From Frankia nepalensis (lineage in GTDB: Bacteria > Actinomycetota > Actinomycetes > Frankiales > Frankiaceae): 59,793 bases of DNA. Location of the stretch: NCBI RefSeq assembly GCF_016786325.1, contig NZ_JADWYU010000089.1, forward strand, positions 1 to 59,793, given 5' to 3'. Below are positions 33,102-42,043 of this stretch, piece by piece. The notes under the pieces were generated by a model, which worked only from the letters and a program-made list of their open reading frames with translations, was not told where the DNA came from and did no database searches. How positions within the stretch are numbered: position 1 is the first letter of the stretch; every line of letters begins with the position of its first letter. The translations under genes were made by a program, and so were the position numbers.

Positions 33102-33514
33102 AGCGGGACTGCCGATGATATCCCGTTCGTGGGCAGGTGAGACGCTATTCGCCAGCCTGAGCGGTCATTCCGCTCGTACGTAGACCGCGAGATGGCTGCC
33201 ATCAGACGGCGACGGTGTACAGAACGTAACCAGCAGGCTCGGGCAGTCACCTCTACCTGCGGCTACGAGGTTGACGGTAGGCGGGCCGGCGTGACGTGCG
33301 CGCACGGTACACAAACAAGACCGACTATGTGTCACGACGCGGAGAACACGCCCGGCACCGAGTGCGTGATGGTGGCCGCCCCGGCGAGATGGGGCGGCCA
33401 CCACCCTCTTCCACACACCGATCCGGAAGCCGGGAAGGAGTCCGTGGGGCAGAACGGCCCCGGTGCCGCGCTCCTGGACGGCCCCAGGGGACTGACGACC
33501 GCCACGGGCATACA

Positions 33515-34057
33515 TCAGAGATCAGGAAGCGACCGGGAGATCCCTGGGTAGTACCCCTCTTCAAGTCGGAACAGGTACGTCCGGAGATCCACGGCCAGCC
33601 CGCTGGATATGTATGCGGAGAAATCCCGCAGTCCCTCAGCGGCTTCCTGCTCCGCTGGGATGTCGCTGGACGACCACTCGGGCAGCAGCACTGCCAGGTA
33701 CTCCGTCACCCGTGCACGGTCATGCCACCATTCGCGAACGGCCCCAGGTGTCCACCGTCTGTCGCCGTCGCAGGCGTAGCCGCAGTAAGGATCGTTCTGC
33801 GCTGCCTCCACCAGGCTCTGGACCTCGGTAGCAGTCGCCGGTTGGCGATACACATACTCACTGAGGTACTCGCCGCCATAGAGCACATGACGCGGCGCGT
33901 GCAGGCGGCCTGTCCAGCAGTTGTCGGCGATGCCGGTGTAGAAGGGCCCAGGAACGTTCAACCAGAGCCGGTCCTCCCAACGCCCGCCGAAGGATGCCTC
34001 GGGCTCACCGTCTGGGAGCGCCGCGATCGGATCCCAGAACAGCTCTTCGTCGGTCAC
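33515..34057 (-). CDS. Conserved hypothetical protein (actinobacterial family of unknown role)
   Basis: From GTG 34057 the protein is 180 aa. The upstream frame (to 34162) is Ser/Arg-rich and unconserved in style, so I leave it out. Features are DEELFWDPIAALPDG, WEDRLWLNVPGPFYTG, NCWTGRLHAPRHVLY, YVYRQPATATEVQSL, DPYCGYACDGDRRWTP and a final YLFRLEEGYYP. The Trp-, Tyr- and His-rich conserved blocks are those of a widespread Streptomyces/Frankia family without assigned function. It often occurs in regions rich in immunity-type genes. Confidence 0.7.
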   Translation of the reverse strand: MTDEELFWDPIAALPDGEPEASFGGRWEDRLWLNVPGPFYTGIADNCWTGRLHAPRHVLYGGEYLSEYVYRQPATATEVQSLVEAAQNDPYCGYACDGDRRWTPGAVREWWHDRARVTEYLAVLLPEWSSSDIPAEQEAAEGLRDFSAYISSGLAVDLRTYLFRLEEGYYPGISRSLPDL

Positions 34058-34425
34058 GTGCGCAGGATAGACCCGACAGGACCGAGTGCGCGGGAAACGA
34101 TCTCCCATCTCGAACCTTTCCACTGGCCAGCGACTTCCATCCGTGGCCGCAGACGCGGACATGAGAGAACGTGCCTCACGTGACAGGCAGAGCCATCAGC
34201 CATCCACCGGCAAGTTGACTTGATACTTCGGGTCCAGCGTTGGTGGCCCTGAGAGCCACGGCGGCGGACGCGACGCGCCGGCGAGCAGGCCCGCCAGGGC
34301 CGCGCGCAGCCGCCGCGCGGCGCGGTCTTTGACTGCGGGTTCTTGAATCTCCAAACCGAACAATTCGGCAGCCGACGGGCCTGGTCGCTGGTCGTGGGCC
34401 TTGTCACGGCGGCGGCGCCGATCCG
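34058..34425. other. Interval with a possible short minus-strand reading frame
   Basis: From about 34420 to 34196 the minus strand reads AAELFGLEIQEPAVKDRAAR and ends ...LDPKYQVNLPVDG. This has protein-like composition but no ATG or GTG start behind a ribosome binding site. It may be a broken gene or a small protein using a TTG start. I could not assign it. Confidence 0.3.
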
Positions 34426-34914
34426 CTACCGGGCCTGTTCGTAGCGCTTTCGCCAAGCGGCGCAGCGCTCGACGTAGGCCGTGAGGTGCTCGCGGGCGAA
34501 GACGTCCGGGCTCCACGCGGCCTGGTGGGCGAGTTCGGGTGTGTCGGTGCAGGTGTAGGCCCAGCCGTGGCCGCCGTCGGTGAGAGTGAGGCGGTCGAGG
34601 GTGTAGATGTCGGCTTCGAAGGCGTCGAGGGTGTCCCACTCGGCCGGAGTGAGATCGGTCAGCAGGTGACCCGGTGCCGCGGTGTGCGGGTCGGGGATGA
34701 CCGCGGGATAGACGCGCTCGGGCAGGGTGACGACGCGCCATCCAAGTGCGCTGGCGGGGACTCGGGTGGGGTCGCGGTCGATGAGGACGTGCAGGACCTC
34801 AGGGAAGCGGAGGCTTCCGTAGACGAACAGCGGCGCCGGGTCCGCCGATACGGGGGCCAGCCGGCCAGAGGTCGGTGAGGTCGTTCGGGGTGAGGGGCTG
34901 GAGGTAGGCGGCAT
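34426..34914 (-). CDS. Gamma-glutamylcyclotransferase-like (AIG2/GGCT fold) protein
   Basis: The core begins with the family hallmark LFVYGSLRFPEV, the substrate-binding Y-G-S-L loop. It continues through RVYPAVIPD, GHLLTDLTPAEWDTLDAFEAD, which holds the catalytic-type Glu, and ends WSPDVFAREHLTAYVERC. The first ATG in frame is 34914, giving 162 aa with a 23-residue Ser/Pro-rich leader; a closer non-ATG start cannot be excluded. Enzymes of this fold cyclise gamma-glutamylamines to 5-oxoproline. The actual substrate is unknown. The leader overlaps the remnant described for 34850-35168. Confidence 0.8.
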   Translation of the reverse strand: MPPTSSPSPRTTSPTSGRLAPVSADPAPLFVYGSLRFPEVLHVLIDRDPTRVPASALGWRVVTLPERVYPAVIPDPHTAAPGHLLTDLTPAEWDTLDAFEADIYTLDRLTLTDGGHGWAYTCTDTPELAHQAAWSPDVFAREHLTAYVERCAAWRKRYEQAR

Positions 34915-35168
34915 GGAGGACCTTTCCCACAGCGTCGGCGTTGTCAGCAAGGGAGACGAACCAGTCGATGCCCGCGGGGTAGGCCCACAGGCAGCCGCAT
35001 AGTTGGGCGTCGGTGCTTCGGTCGGTGAGGGATGTCGCCGATTGCCCCGTTGGTCCAGAAGGGGACACGGGCACGGGCGTGGTCGGTGCGGTCGGCCACG
35101 CTTCCACCGGAGTTGATCACGCGGTGCAGCTCGGCGCGGACGAGGTGGCGCGGGCCCGCGGCCGATGT
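34850..35168 (-). pseudogene. Frameshifted remnant of an unidentified gene
   Basis: On the minus strand one frame reads AAGPRHLVRAELHRVINSGG and ARVPFWTNGAIGDIPH. Another continues with CGCLWAYPAGIDWFVSLADN, AVGKVLHAAYLQPL and TPNDLTDLWPAGP. Both have the composition of a soluble protein and would join into one chain of about 100 residues if a single indel near 35010-35030 were repaired. No start codon is evident. The family is not recognised. Confidence 0.35.
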
Positions 35169-35224
35169 CTGGCCTCCGCGGGCCGCCGCGCGGCATGCTC
35201 GCCTCCGTGAACAGGAGCGTGCCC

Positions 35225-36535
35225 ATGCCCACCGCCTGGCGGCGATCAGCGCCGCGCCGCCATCCGCTCGGCGACGCGGCCGTGGCGGTGGCGCTGTTCG
35301 CGGTCACCGTCGCCGGCAGCCGGGTCCAGGGGCCGCACACGACCGACACCCGGGTCTGGCTGCCCGTGGCCGTGGCGCTGGCGGGCGGGGCATGCGCCGT
35401 CCTGCCGCTGCGTCGCCGTCACCCGTGGGCCGTCGCCGCCGTGGCCAGCGCGGCGACGCTGGCTCTGGCGGCGCTGGGCGCCTTACTCACCCCCATGGTG
35501 CTCGCGCCACTGCTGGCCGCGCTGTTCTGGCTCACCTCGGCCGCCAGGGCCCGTCGTGCCGTGGTGTTCGCCGGCGCCGTCGCCGCCCTGCTCACCGCGG
35601 CGGCGACCGCCGCCGGGCCACCCGAGCGGCCTTGGTTCCTGGAGACCATCACGCCGCTGTCCTGGCTGGTCATGTCGGTGATCCTCGGCGCGTGGGCGCG
35701 GTCCCGGCGCGCATACCTGCTCGCCGAGCGGGCCCGCGCCGAGTTGGCCGAGCGCACCCGCGAGCAGGAGGCGCGCGTCCGCGTCGCGGCGGAGCGCGCC
35801 CGGATCGCCCGTGAGCTGCACGACGCCGTCGCCCACCATCTGGCGCTGGCGAACGCGCAGGCGGGCACCGCCGCGCACCTGATGCGGACCCAGCCCGAAC
35901 AGGCCCAGGTGATCCTGACCGAGCTGAACCGCAGCACGTCGGCGGCCCTGCGCGACCTGAAGGCCGCGGTAGGCGTGCTGCGCCAGCCCGACGATCCCGA
36001 CGCGCCGCTGGAACCGGCGCCTGGCCTCGCGCGGCTGGACGAGCTGACCTCCTCCTGCGCCTCGGCCGGGCTCGCCGTCACGGTCAGCACCGAGGGCAGC
36101 CCGCGGCCGCTGTCCTCGAGCGTCGACCTGGCGGCCTACCGGGTCGTCCAGGAGGCGCTCACCAACGTCACCAAGCATGCCGCGACCCCGTCGGCCCACG
36201 TCCGGCTCGCCTATGCGCCCGGCGGGCTGACCATCACCGTGACCGACGGGCCCGGCCTCCCGGCCCACCAGCGCCAGTCCAGGACGTCGGGGGCCGTCGC
36301 GTCGGGGACCTTCGCGTCGACTTCCGGCGCGACGGCGGCCTTCGCGACGGCGAAGGCCGCCACCGGGCCCGCGCTGGCCGCCGACGGCGCCACGGGCTTC
36401 GGCCTCGTCGGCCTGCGCGAGCGGGCCCGGTCGGTCGGCGGCCGGCTCGTCGCGGGTCATCGCCCGCACGGCGGCTTCCAGGTGATGGCCGAGCTGCCCC
36501 TGCCACCCGCCGACGAGCCGGAGCCGGCGCGATGA
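35225..36535 (+). CDS. Two-component sensor histidine kinase (NarL/HisKA_3 type)
   Basis: The 436-aa protein starts at ATG 35225. The first 165 residues hold about six hydrophobic helices with short loops, so it senses within or at the membrane. A basic linker leads to RIARELHDAVAHHLALANAQ, with phospho-accepting His199. The ATPase domain has YRVVQEALTNVTKHA (N-box), VTDGPG (G1) and GFGLVGLRERARSVGG (G2). Between G1 and G2 sits an unusual 40-residue Ala/Thr/Ser-rich insert (about 345-390) where the ATP lid is normally short. It overlaps the response regulator gene by 4 bp and is its cognate kinase. Confidence 0.92.
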   Translation: MPTAWRRSAPRRHPLGDAAVAVALFAVTVAGSRVQGPHTTDTRVWLPVAVALAGGACAVLPLRRRHPWAVAAVASAATLALAALGALLTPMVLAPLLAALFWLTSAARARRAVVFAGAVAALLTAAATAAGPPERPWFLETITPLSWLVMSVILGAWARSRRAYLLAERARAELAERTREQEARVRVAAERARIARELHDAVAHHLALANAQAGTAAHLMRTQPEQAQVILTELNRSTSAALRDLKAAVGVLRQPDDPDAPLEPAPGLARLDELTSSCASAGLAVTVSTEGSPRPLSSSVDLAAYRVVQEALTNVTKHAATPSAHVRLAYAPGGLTITVTDGPGLPAHQRQSRTSGAVASGTFASTSGATAAFATAKAATGPALAADGATGFGLVGLRERARSVGGRLVAGHRPHGGFQVMAELPLPPADEPEPAR

Positions 36536-37215
36536 CCATCCGGGTGCTGCTCGCCGACGACCAGCCGCTGCTGACGGCCACCTTCCGCCTGCTGATCGAC
36601 TCCCAGCCCGACCTGGAGGTGGTCGCCGAGGCGGCCGACGGCCAGCGGGCCGTCGAGCTGACCCGCCGGCACCGTCCCGACGTCGTCGTGCTCGACATCC
36701 GGATGCCGCGCATGGACGGCCTCGCCGCCACCGAGGCGATCGGCGCCGACCCGGAGCTGTCCCTGACCCGGGTGCTCATCCTGACCACGTTCGAGACCGA
36801 CGAGTACGTGGCAAGGGCGCTGCGCGCGGGCGCCAGCGGGTTCGTCGGCAAGGACGTCAGCGCCGACGGCCTGCTCGCGGCGATCCGGACCGTCGCCGGC
36901 GGCGAGGCGCTCCTGTCCCCCACCGCGACCCAGGCGCTGATCGCCCGCTTCCTCGCCACCCCGGAGCCGGCGGAGCGCCCCGAGCTGTCCGGGCTCCTCG
37001 CCGGTCTCACCACTCGTGAGCGGGAGATCGTGGCGCTGGTCGCGCGGGGGCATCCCAACGGCGAGATCGCCCAGTTGCTCACGATCAGCCCGCTGACGGT
37101 CCGCACCCACATCCAGCGGGCGATGGCGAAGCTGCGGGCCCGCGACCGGGCGCAGCTCGTCGTGATCGCCTATCAGTCCGGTCTGGTCCGCCCGACGACG
37201 CCGGCGGACCGGTAA
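36532..37215 (+). CDS. LuxR/NarL family response regulator
   Basis: The 227-aa product has a receiver domain with acidic pocket ADDQ at residues 8-11, phospho-acceptor Asp55 in VVLDIRMPRMDG, the Thr switch in ILTTFETDEYVARAL and a late Lys (FVGKDVS). The LuxR helix-turn-helix covers about 158-220 (LTTREREIVALVARGHPNGE, ISPLTVRTHIQRAMAKL). The ATGA overlap with the histidine kinase gene ensures coupled translation. Targets are unknown; the convergent alpha/beta hydrolase gene next door is one possibility. Confidence 0.93.
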   Translation: MTIRVLLADDQPLLTATFRLLIDSQPDLEVVAEAADGQRAVELTRRHRPDVVVLDIRMPRMDGLAATEAIGADPELSLTRVLILTTFETDEYVARALRAGASGFVGKDVSADGLLAAIRTVAGGEALLSPTATQALIARFLATPEPAERPELSGLLAGLTTREREIVALVARGHPNGEIAQLLTISPLTVRTHIQRAMAKLRARDRAQLVVIAYQSGLVRPTTPADR

Positions 37216-37243
37216 CGGCTCACCGCCACCGGTCCACCGACCG

Positions 37244-38833
37244 TCAGCCCTGGACGGCCGCGGGCTGGGCGTAGGCGGCGAGGGCGGCGCGGTCCTCGGC
37301 GAGGACGAAGCCCGCCGTGATCGTCGCGGCGGTCGCGGCGTCGTAGCGGCGCTGGTAGTCATCCCGGGACGGGTAGAGCGCGGCGAGCCGGTCGGCGCCG
37401 AACGGCTTCGTCGAGCCGAGCAGCAGGCAGATGACGGCCGGGTTGGGCCCTGGGACGCCGGACAGCGCCGCGACCGGGACCTCGACCGGCGGCGTGCGGA
37501 CGCCGCCGAGCGCGATGCCGTCGGCGTCGCGCCGGATCGTGGGCGCCGCGGTCGTGTCCACCTCGAGGCGCGGCGCGGTGGGCGGCGCGGTGCCGGTCTG
37601 GACCCAGGTCACGAGCGCGCGCAGCGCCGCCTTCGCGACGACGTGCATCGGGCCGTCGTTGATCGGCAGGCCGCAGTCCATCTGGGCCGCGTTCGGGCCG
37701 ACCAGGTGCGCGTCGGCGTGCGCGGTGCCGGCGACCTCCCAGGACCGGAAGCGGTCGCCGTCGTCCTGGCGGGCCTCGAAGGAGTTGAGAATGCCGGTCA
37801 CGTCGTTCTCGGCCTGGATGTTGACGATCGGGGCGTCCTGGTCGGTGCGGAGGATGACCGGGGCGTTGGCCAGCGAGCCGGCGAGGTCCGCGTACTCGCC
37901 CGGCTTGGCGAGCGGCAGGCCGGCCTTGCCGCGGCTGTGCACGAAGAAGCCGTCGAACTGTCGGGTCAGCGGCTGCACCCCGTTGAAGTAGGTGACGAGC
38001 GCGGCGGCCGACTGCGACTCGCCAGCCGCGAGCAGCAGCGCCGGCTCCCGGCCGCCGACGGCCTCGCCGGCGCGGACCGCCCGGGCGACCTGGGTGTAGA
38101 TGTCGAACGCGAAGGCGTCGCCGGGATGGTCCAGCGAGCCGTAGCGGGCCGGGTCCAGCGCCCGCAGGCCCTTGCCCGCGCGGCCCTCGCCGCCCGGGGC
38201 CTCCACCCGCACCGGACCGCCCATCACGCCGATCTGCTGCGCCGACACGCCCACCCAGGCGTGGCCCTGCCGCACGATCTCCTCGTTCACGCTGGTCCAC
38301 TCGGGATCCGCGTCGACGCCGCCGCTGACGTTCAGCCACTCGAGAACGACCGTGCCGCTGAACCTGGCCTCGTCGGCCGGCCGGCGGACCAGCACCCGGG
38401 TCACGTAGGCGGCGGTCGCGTCCTGCGCGAACGTCCAGCGGCCGTCGCCGGTGAGCTCGCCGTCGACGCGGTAGGACGTCGCGGTCCCGGCCGCCGCGTA
38501 CTCCTGTTCGACGTACCCCTGGGCGTCCACGTTCGCCGGGGTCGGCGCGCCGACGAACACGCCGTCGCCGCCGGACAGCGGGGAGAACGTGGCGGCCGGC
38601 CCGTCGACCGGCGAGGCGGTCCGGGTCACGGCCGTGGGGGTGGTCGCCGCCGCCGTCGGGGACGGCGCCGCGGAAGGCTCGTCGTCGCTGGAGCAGGCGG
38701 CGGTGAAGCCCAGCGTCGCGACGCACGCGAGCACGCCCGCCGCGCGGAACAGCTCAGGTAAGCGGAGCAGCCGGGGTAAGCGGTGAGTCTCAGCGTTCTC
38801 GCTGGTCTGTCGCTCGGTTCGGAACGCGGCCAT
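37244..38833 (-). CDS. Lipoprotein alpha/beta hydrolase domain protein
   Basis: ATG 38833 follows AGGAGG at good spacing. The 529-aa product has a hydrophobic helix and a lipobox-like TAAC (Cys47), a Pro/Ala/Thr linker, then a catalytic body with TRVLVRRPADEARFSGTVV, LEWLNVSGGVDADPEWTSVN, HAWVGVSAQQIGV and a nucleophile elbow AAGESQSA. Late DRFRSWEVAGTAHAD supplies the probable His. This matches a family annotated only as alpha/beta hydrolase domain. An ester or lactone substrate at the cell surface is plausible. It is convergent with the two-component pair. Confidence 0.8.
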   Translation of the reverse strand: MAAFRTERQTSENAETHRLPRLLRLPELFRAAGVLACVATLGFTAACSSDDEPSAAPSPTAAATTPTAVTRTASPVDGPAATFSPLSGGDGVFVGAPTPANVDAQGYVEQEYAAAGTATSYRVDGELTGDGRWTFAQDATAAYVTRVLVRRPADEARFSGTVVLEWLNVSGGVDADPEWTSVNEEIVRQGHAWVGVSAQQIGVMGGPVRVEAPGGEGRAGKGLRALDPARYGSLDHPGDAFAFDIYTQVARAVRAGEAVGGREPALLLAAGESQSAAALVTYFNGVQPLTRQFDGFFVHSRGKAGLPLAKPGEYADLAGSLANAPVILRTDQDAPIVNIQAENDVTGILNSFEARQDDGDRFRSWEVAGTAHADAHLVGPNAAQMDCGLPINDGPMHVVAKAALRALVTWVQTGTAPPTAPRLEVDTTAAPTIRRDADGIALGGVRTPPVEVPVAALSGVPGPNPAVICLLLGSTKPFGADRLAALYPSRDDYQRRYDAATAATITAGFVLAEDRAALAAYAQPAAVQG

Positions 38834-38896
38834 CGTTGCCTCCTGATCCCGGCGATGACCGATGGTCCCGCCTGACCCCACCGTGCCGAACCAGTT

Positions 38897-39973
38897 CTAG
38901 CGACTCGCCCCGCTGGCCGCATCCGTTCCGCTCCCCGTGGCCGCGGCGCGGAGGGCGGCGGTGAAGTCGGCGAGGAGGTCGTCGCCGGCCTGGTAGCCGG
39001 GAAAGTAGGCGCAGACCCGGTCGCAGTGGCCGTAGCGGGCGACGATCTCGGCGGCGACCTCGTCGGGGGTGCCGTAGACGGCGAGGGTGCGCAGCATGTC
39101 GTCGCTGATCAGCTTGGTCATCGCCGCCCACTCGCCGCGCTTGGACAGCGCGTTGAGCTCCGGTTGCAGGTCGCCCCAGCCCTCGACGTCGAGAACCGGA
39201 CGGTACGACGGGGTGGAGCCGTAGAACGCGAGCAGCGAGGTGGCCGCCCGCGCCGCCGCCAGCTCCCGGTCGTCCCGGCCGACGGCGACGATCACCTCGG
39301 CCGTCAGCTCGAGGTCCGACCGGGAACGGCCGGCGATCGCCAGCCCCGCCTCGATCGCGGGCATGGTGCGGGTGCGCATGTGCCGGTCGCTGTTGAACGG
39401 CATGACGAGGATGCCGTCGGCGACCTCGGCGGCCATCTGGTTCATCCGCGGGCCGAGCGCGCCCACTAGCACCTTCGGGGGGCCGTACGGGTTCGGGCCC
39501 GGGTTGAAGGTCGGGATCATCAGCGTGTGGGTGGTGTACTCGCCGCGGAAGTCGAGCCGGGTGCCGTTCTGCCAGCTGTCCAGGATCGCCTTGGTGGCCA
39601 GCACCCATTCGCGCATCTGGGCGACCGGCTTCCCCCAGCGGGCGCCGAACCGCTTCTCGATGTGCGCCCGGATCTGCGTGCCGAGCCCGAGCCGGAACCG
39701 GCCCTTCGAGAGCAGCTGCAGATCATGGGCGGCATGCGCCAGGTGCATGGGGCTGCGCGGGAACGCGAGCGCGACGTTCGTCATCAGGTCGAGCGAGCAC
39801 ACCGGCGCCGCCGCGACCAGCGGGAAGAAGGCGTCGTGGGAGTTCTCGAAGGTGAACACCCCGTCGACGCCGACCTTCTCCAGCGCCCGGGCCCGGTCCG
39901 CGGCCTCGACCACCGAGTTCGCCAGCATCACGTCGATCTTTAGCGGCATGAGCGCCACGGTCGCATCGGGCAT
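38897..39973 (-). CDS. LLM class F420-dependent oxidoreductase (TIGR03617-like)
   Basis: From ATG 39973 the protein is 358 aa, the usual length. It reads LKIDVMLANSVVEAADRARA, EKVGVDGVFTFENSHDAFFP, MTNVALAFPRSPMHLAHAAH, LGLGTQIRAHIEKRFG, FNPGPNPYGPPKVLVGALGP and VCAYFPGYQAGDD. These blocks match the luciferase-like TIGR03617 subgroup predicted to use coenzyme F420, which is common in mycobacteria and Frankia. The reaction is unknown. It is divergent from the aldehyde dehydrogenase gene, with starts 223 bp apart, and may share its promoter region. Confidence 0.88.
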   Translation of the reverse strand: MPDATVALMPLKIDVMLANSVVEAADRARALEKVGVDGVFTFENSHDAFFPLVAAAPVCSLDLMTNVALAFPRSPMHLAHAAHDLQLLSKGRFRLGLGTQIRAHIEKRFGARWGKPVAQMREWVLATKAILDSWQNGTRLDFRGEYTTHTLMIPTFNPGPNPYGPPKVLVGALGPRMNQMAAEVADGILVMPFNSDRHMRTRTMPAIEAGLAIAGRSRSDLELTAEVIVAVGRDDRELAAARAATSLLAFYGSTPSYRPVLDVEGWGDLQPELNALSKRGEWAAMTKLISDDMLRTLAVYGTPDEVAAEIVARYGHCDRVCAYFPGYQAGDDLLADFTAALRAAATGSGTDAASGASR

Positions 39974-40196
39974 CCCGCGCCCGCAACCGGTCTCGGGGCC
40001 GCGAGGTTGAGACCGGTCGCGAGCCGCCCGCCGGCGGCCGCGGAGTCGCCGGCGGCGGGCACGGGGCGCGAGCGTTGCGCCAGCGGACGGGCCGTGTAAC
40101 GCTGCTATACAGCTCACGGCGTGCCGGGTAGCGGTATTCGGTCGCGCCGGTGACGCCGCTCGGCGTCACCTTCTCGATCTCGCGGAGGCTTCCGTC

Positions 40197-41681
40197 ATGT
40201 CCTTAGTGCCGCCGGCGGCTGCCGCCTCCACCGGTTCGACCATCGTCAAGGACCGGCTGTTCATCGGCGGGGAATGGCTGTCTCCGGCAAGCGGCCGCAC
40301 GATCAAGGTGATCTCGCCGCACACGGAGGAGGTCATCGCGACCGTCCCGGAGGCGGATGGGACCGACATCGACCGCGCGGTCGCCGCCGCCCGGGCCGCG
40401 TTCGAGGACGGCCCGTGGCCGCGCACCTCGCCGGCCGAGCGGGCCGCGGTGATCCGGGCGGTCAGCGCCGGGATCCAGGCCCGCATGCAGGAGTTCTCCG
40501 ACACGGTGACCGCCGAGATGGGCGCGCCGTCGACCTTCGCGCTGTTCGGCAACACCCTGGCGGCGACGACCGTGCTGGACGGCTACGCCGAACTGCTCGA
40601 CACGTTCCGGTTCGAGGAGGAGCGCGCCGGCATACTGGGGCCGGTCCTGGTCACGAAGGCGCCGGTCGGGGTGTGCGCCGGCATCGTGCCGTGGAACGTG
40701 CCGCTGTTCCTCATCGCGATGAAGATCGGCGCGAGCCTCGCCTCCGGGTCGACGATGGTCATCAAGTCGGCGCCCGAGACGCCGCTGACCGGCTACCTGC
40801 TCGCCGAGGTGCTGGAGTCCGTTGGCCTGCCACCGGGCGTCATCAACATCATCACCGCCGACCGGGAGAACAGCGAGCTGCTGGTACGCCACCCCGGCCT
40901 GGACAAGGTCTCGTTCACGGGCAGCACCGCCGTCGGCCGCCGGATCGGCGCGATCTGTGGTGAGCAGCTCAAGCGCTGCACGCTGGAGCTCGGCGGCAAG
41001 TCGGCGGCGATCCTCCTCGACGACGCCGACCTCGGCGCGGCGCTGCCGGCGCTGCTGTCGGCCGCGTTCCTCAACACGGGCCAGGTCTGCGCCGCCCAGA
41101 CCCGGGTGCTCGCGCCTCGTTCCCGCTACCAGGAGGTCGTCGACGGCCTGGCCGACCTGGTCGGCGGCGCGAAGGTCGGCGACCCGGCCGATCCCGAGAC
41201 CCTGGTCGGCCCGCTCGTGGCCGCCCGCCAGCGGGACCGCGTCGAGGGCCTCATCCACGCGGGCGTCGACGAGGGCGCCCGGCTGGTGCGCGGCGGCGGG
41301 CGGCCGGCCGCGCTGGACCGGGGCTGGTACGTCGAGCCGACGCTGTTCGCCGACGTCGACAACCGCATGCGCATCGCCCAGGAGGAGATCTTCGGCCCCG
41401 TCCTGTCGGTCATCCCCTTCGACGGCGAGGACGAGGCGGTCCGCATCGCCAACGACTCGGCCTACGGCCTGTCCGGGTCGGTCTGGACCGGCGACCCCGC
41501 CCACGGCGCCGCCGTCGGCCGGCGGGTCCGCACCGGCGTCCTCGCGGTCAACTCCGGCACGGTGGTCGACCCGAAGAACCCGTTCGGCGGCTTCAAGCAG
41601 TCCGGGATCGGCCGCGAGCTCGGCCCCGAGGGCCTCGAGGCCTATCTGGAGACCCAGAGCATCGTCCTGCCCAAGGGCTGA
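40197..41681 (+). CDS. NAD(P)-dependent aldehyde dehydrogenase
   Basis: The 494-aa chain has full family length. It shows DRLFIGGEWLSPASGRTIKV, GIVPWNVPLFLIAMKIG (cofactor site), FTGSTAVGRRI, catalytic-base LELGGKSAAI, nucleophile Cys in NTGQVCAAQTRV and EEIFGPVLSVIPF. It oxidises an aldehyde to the acid in the cytoplasm. The strong hairpin at 41714-41765 closes the transcript. The substrate is not evident; the aldehyde could come from the nearby P450 or LLM enzymes. Confidence 0.93.
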   Translation: MSLVPPAAAASTGSTIVKDRLFIGGEWLSPASGRTIKVISPHTEEVIATVPEADGTDIDRAVAAARAAFEDGPWPRTSPAERAAVIRAVSAGIQARMQEFSDTVTAEMGAPSTFALFGNTLAATTVLDGYAELLDTFRFEEERAGILGPVLVTKAPVGVCAGIVPWNVPLFLIAMKIGASLASGSTMVIKSAPETPLTGYLLAEVLESVGLPPGVINIITADRENSELLVRHPGLDKVSFTGSTAVGRRIGAICGEQLKRCTLELGGKSAAILLDDADLGAALPALLSAAFLNTGQVCAAQTRVLAPRSRYQEVVDGLADLVGGAKVGDPADPETLVGPLVAARQRDRVEGLIHAGVDEGARLVRGGGRPAALDRGWYVEPTLFADVDNRMRIAQEEIFGPVLSVIPFDGEDEAVRIANDSAYGLSGSVWTGDPAHGAAVGRRVRTGVLAVNSGTVVDPKNPFGGFKQSGIGRELGPEGLEAYLETQSIVLPKG

Positions 41682-41713
41682 CGGGTCCCGGCGCGGCGGC
41701 GTCCCTCCGGGAA

Positions 41714-41765
41714 GGCCCTGCCGCCCTCCAGGAAGATCTTTGCCTCCAGGAGGGCGGCCAGGGCC
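41714..41765 (+). terminator. Strong hairpin after the aldehyde dehydrogenase gene
   Basis: GGCCCT+GCCGCCCTCC (41714-41729) pairs with GGAGGGCGGC+C+AGGGCC (41749-41765), a 16-bp stem with one bulged base and a 19-base loop. It lies 33 bp after the stop. No T-run follows. Positions 41766-42004 hold no gene. Confidence 0.6.
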
Positions 41766-42004
41766 GATCCCGTCCGGCGACCGCCTCTTCTCCTGGACCG
41801 CGCGACGATCCGCCGCCAGGAGCTGGCCGCCCAACGGCGCGCCCGGCACGCCTCGACGCTGGGCGTTTGCCCAACGCGCGCTCCGCCCGGGTGGCATCAT
41901 CTGTCCGCAGTTGGCCGCGAGCGTCCTGACGCACGATCTTGACATTGACGTCGATCTCGACGAGCGCAAGATTCGCGCTGCGCGCTACGGCGCCGACGAA
42001 GATA

Positions 42005-42029
42005 GACAACTGTCGCGAACTTGGTTGTC
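42005..42029. promoter_or_regulatory. Inverted repeat GACAAC-N13-GTTGTC upstream of a TetR gene
   Basis: GACAAC (42005-42010) and GTTGTC (42024-42029) form a dyad that ends just before the ribosome binding site AAGGAGG of the TetR gene at 42044. This placement suits autorepression. Confidence 0.45.
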
Positions 42030-42043
42030 AAGGAGGATCTTGC

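Noticed and set aside
40203-41969. Minus-strand 588-codon frame opposite the aldehyde dehydrogenase
   Set aside because: Antisense shadow with no motifs; the plus strand encodes a full aldehyde dehydrogenase.
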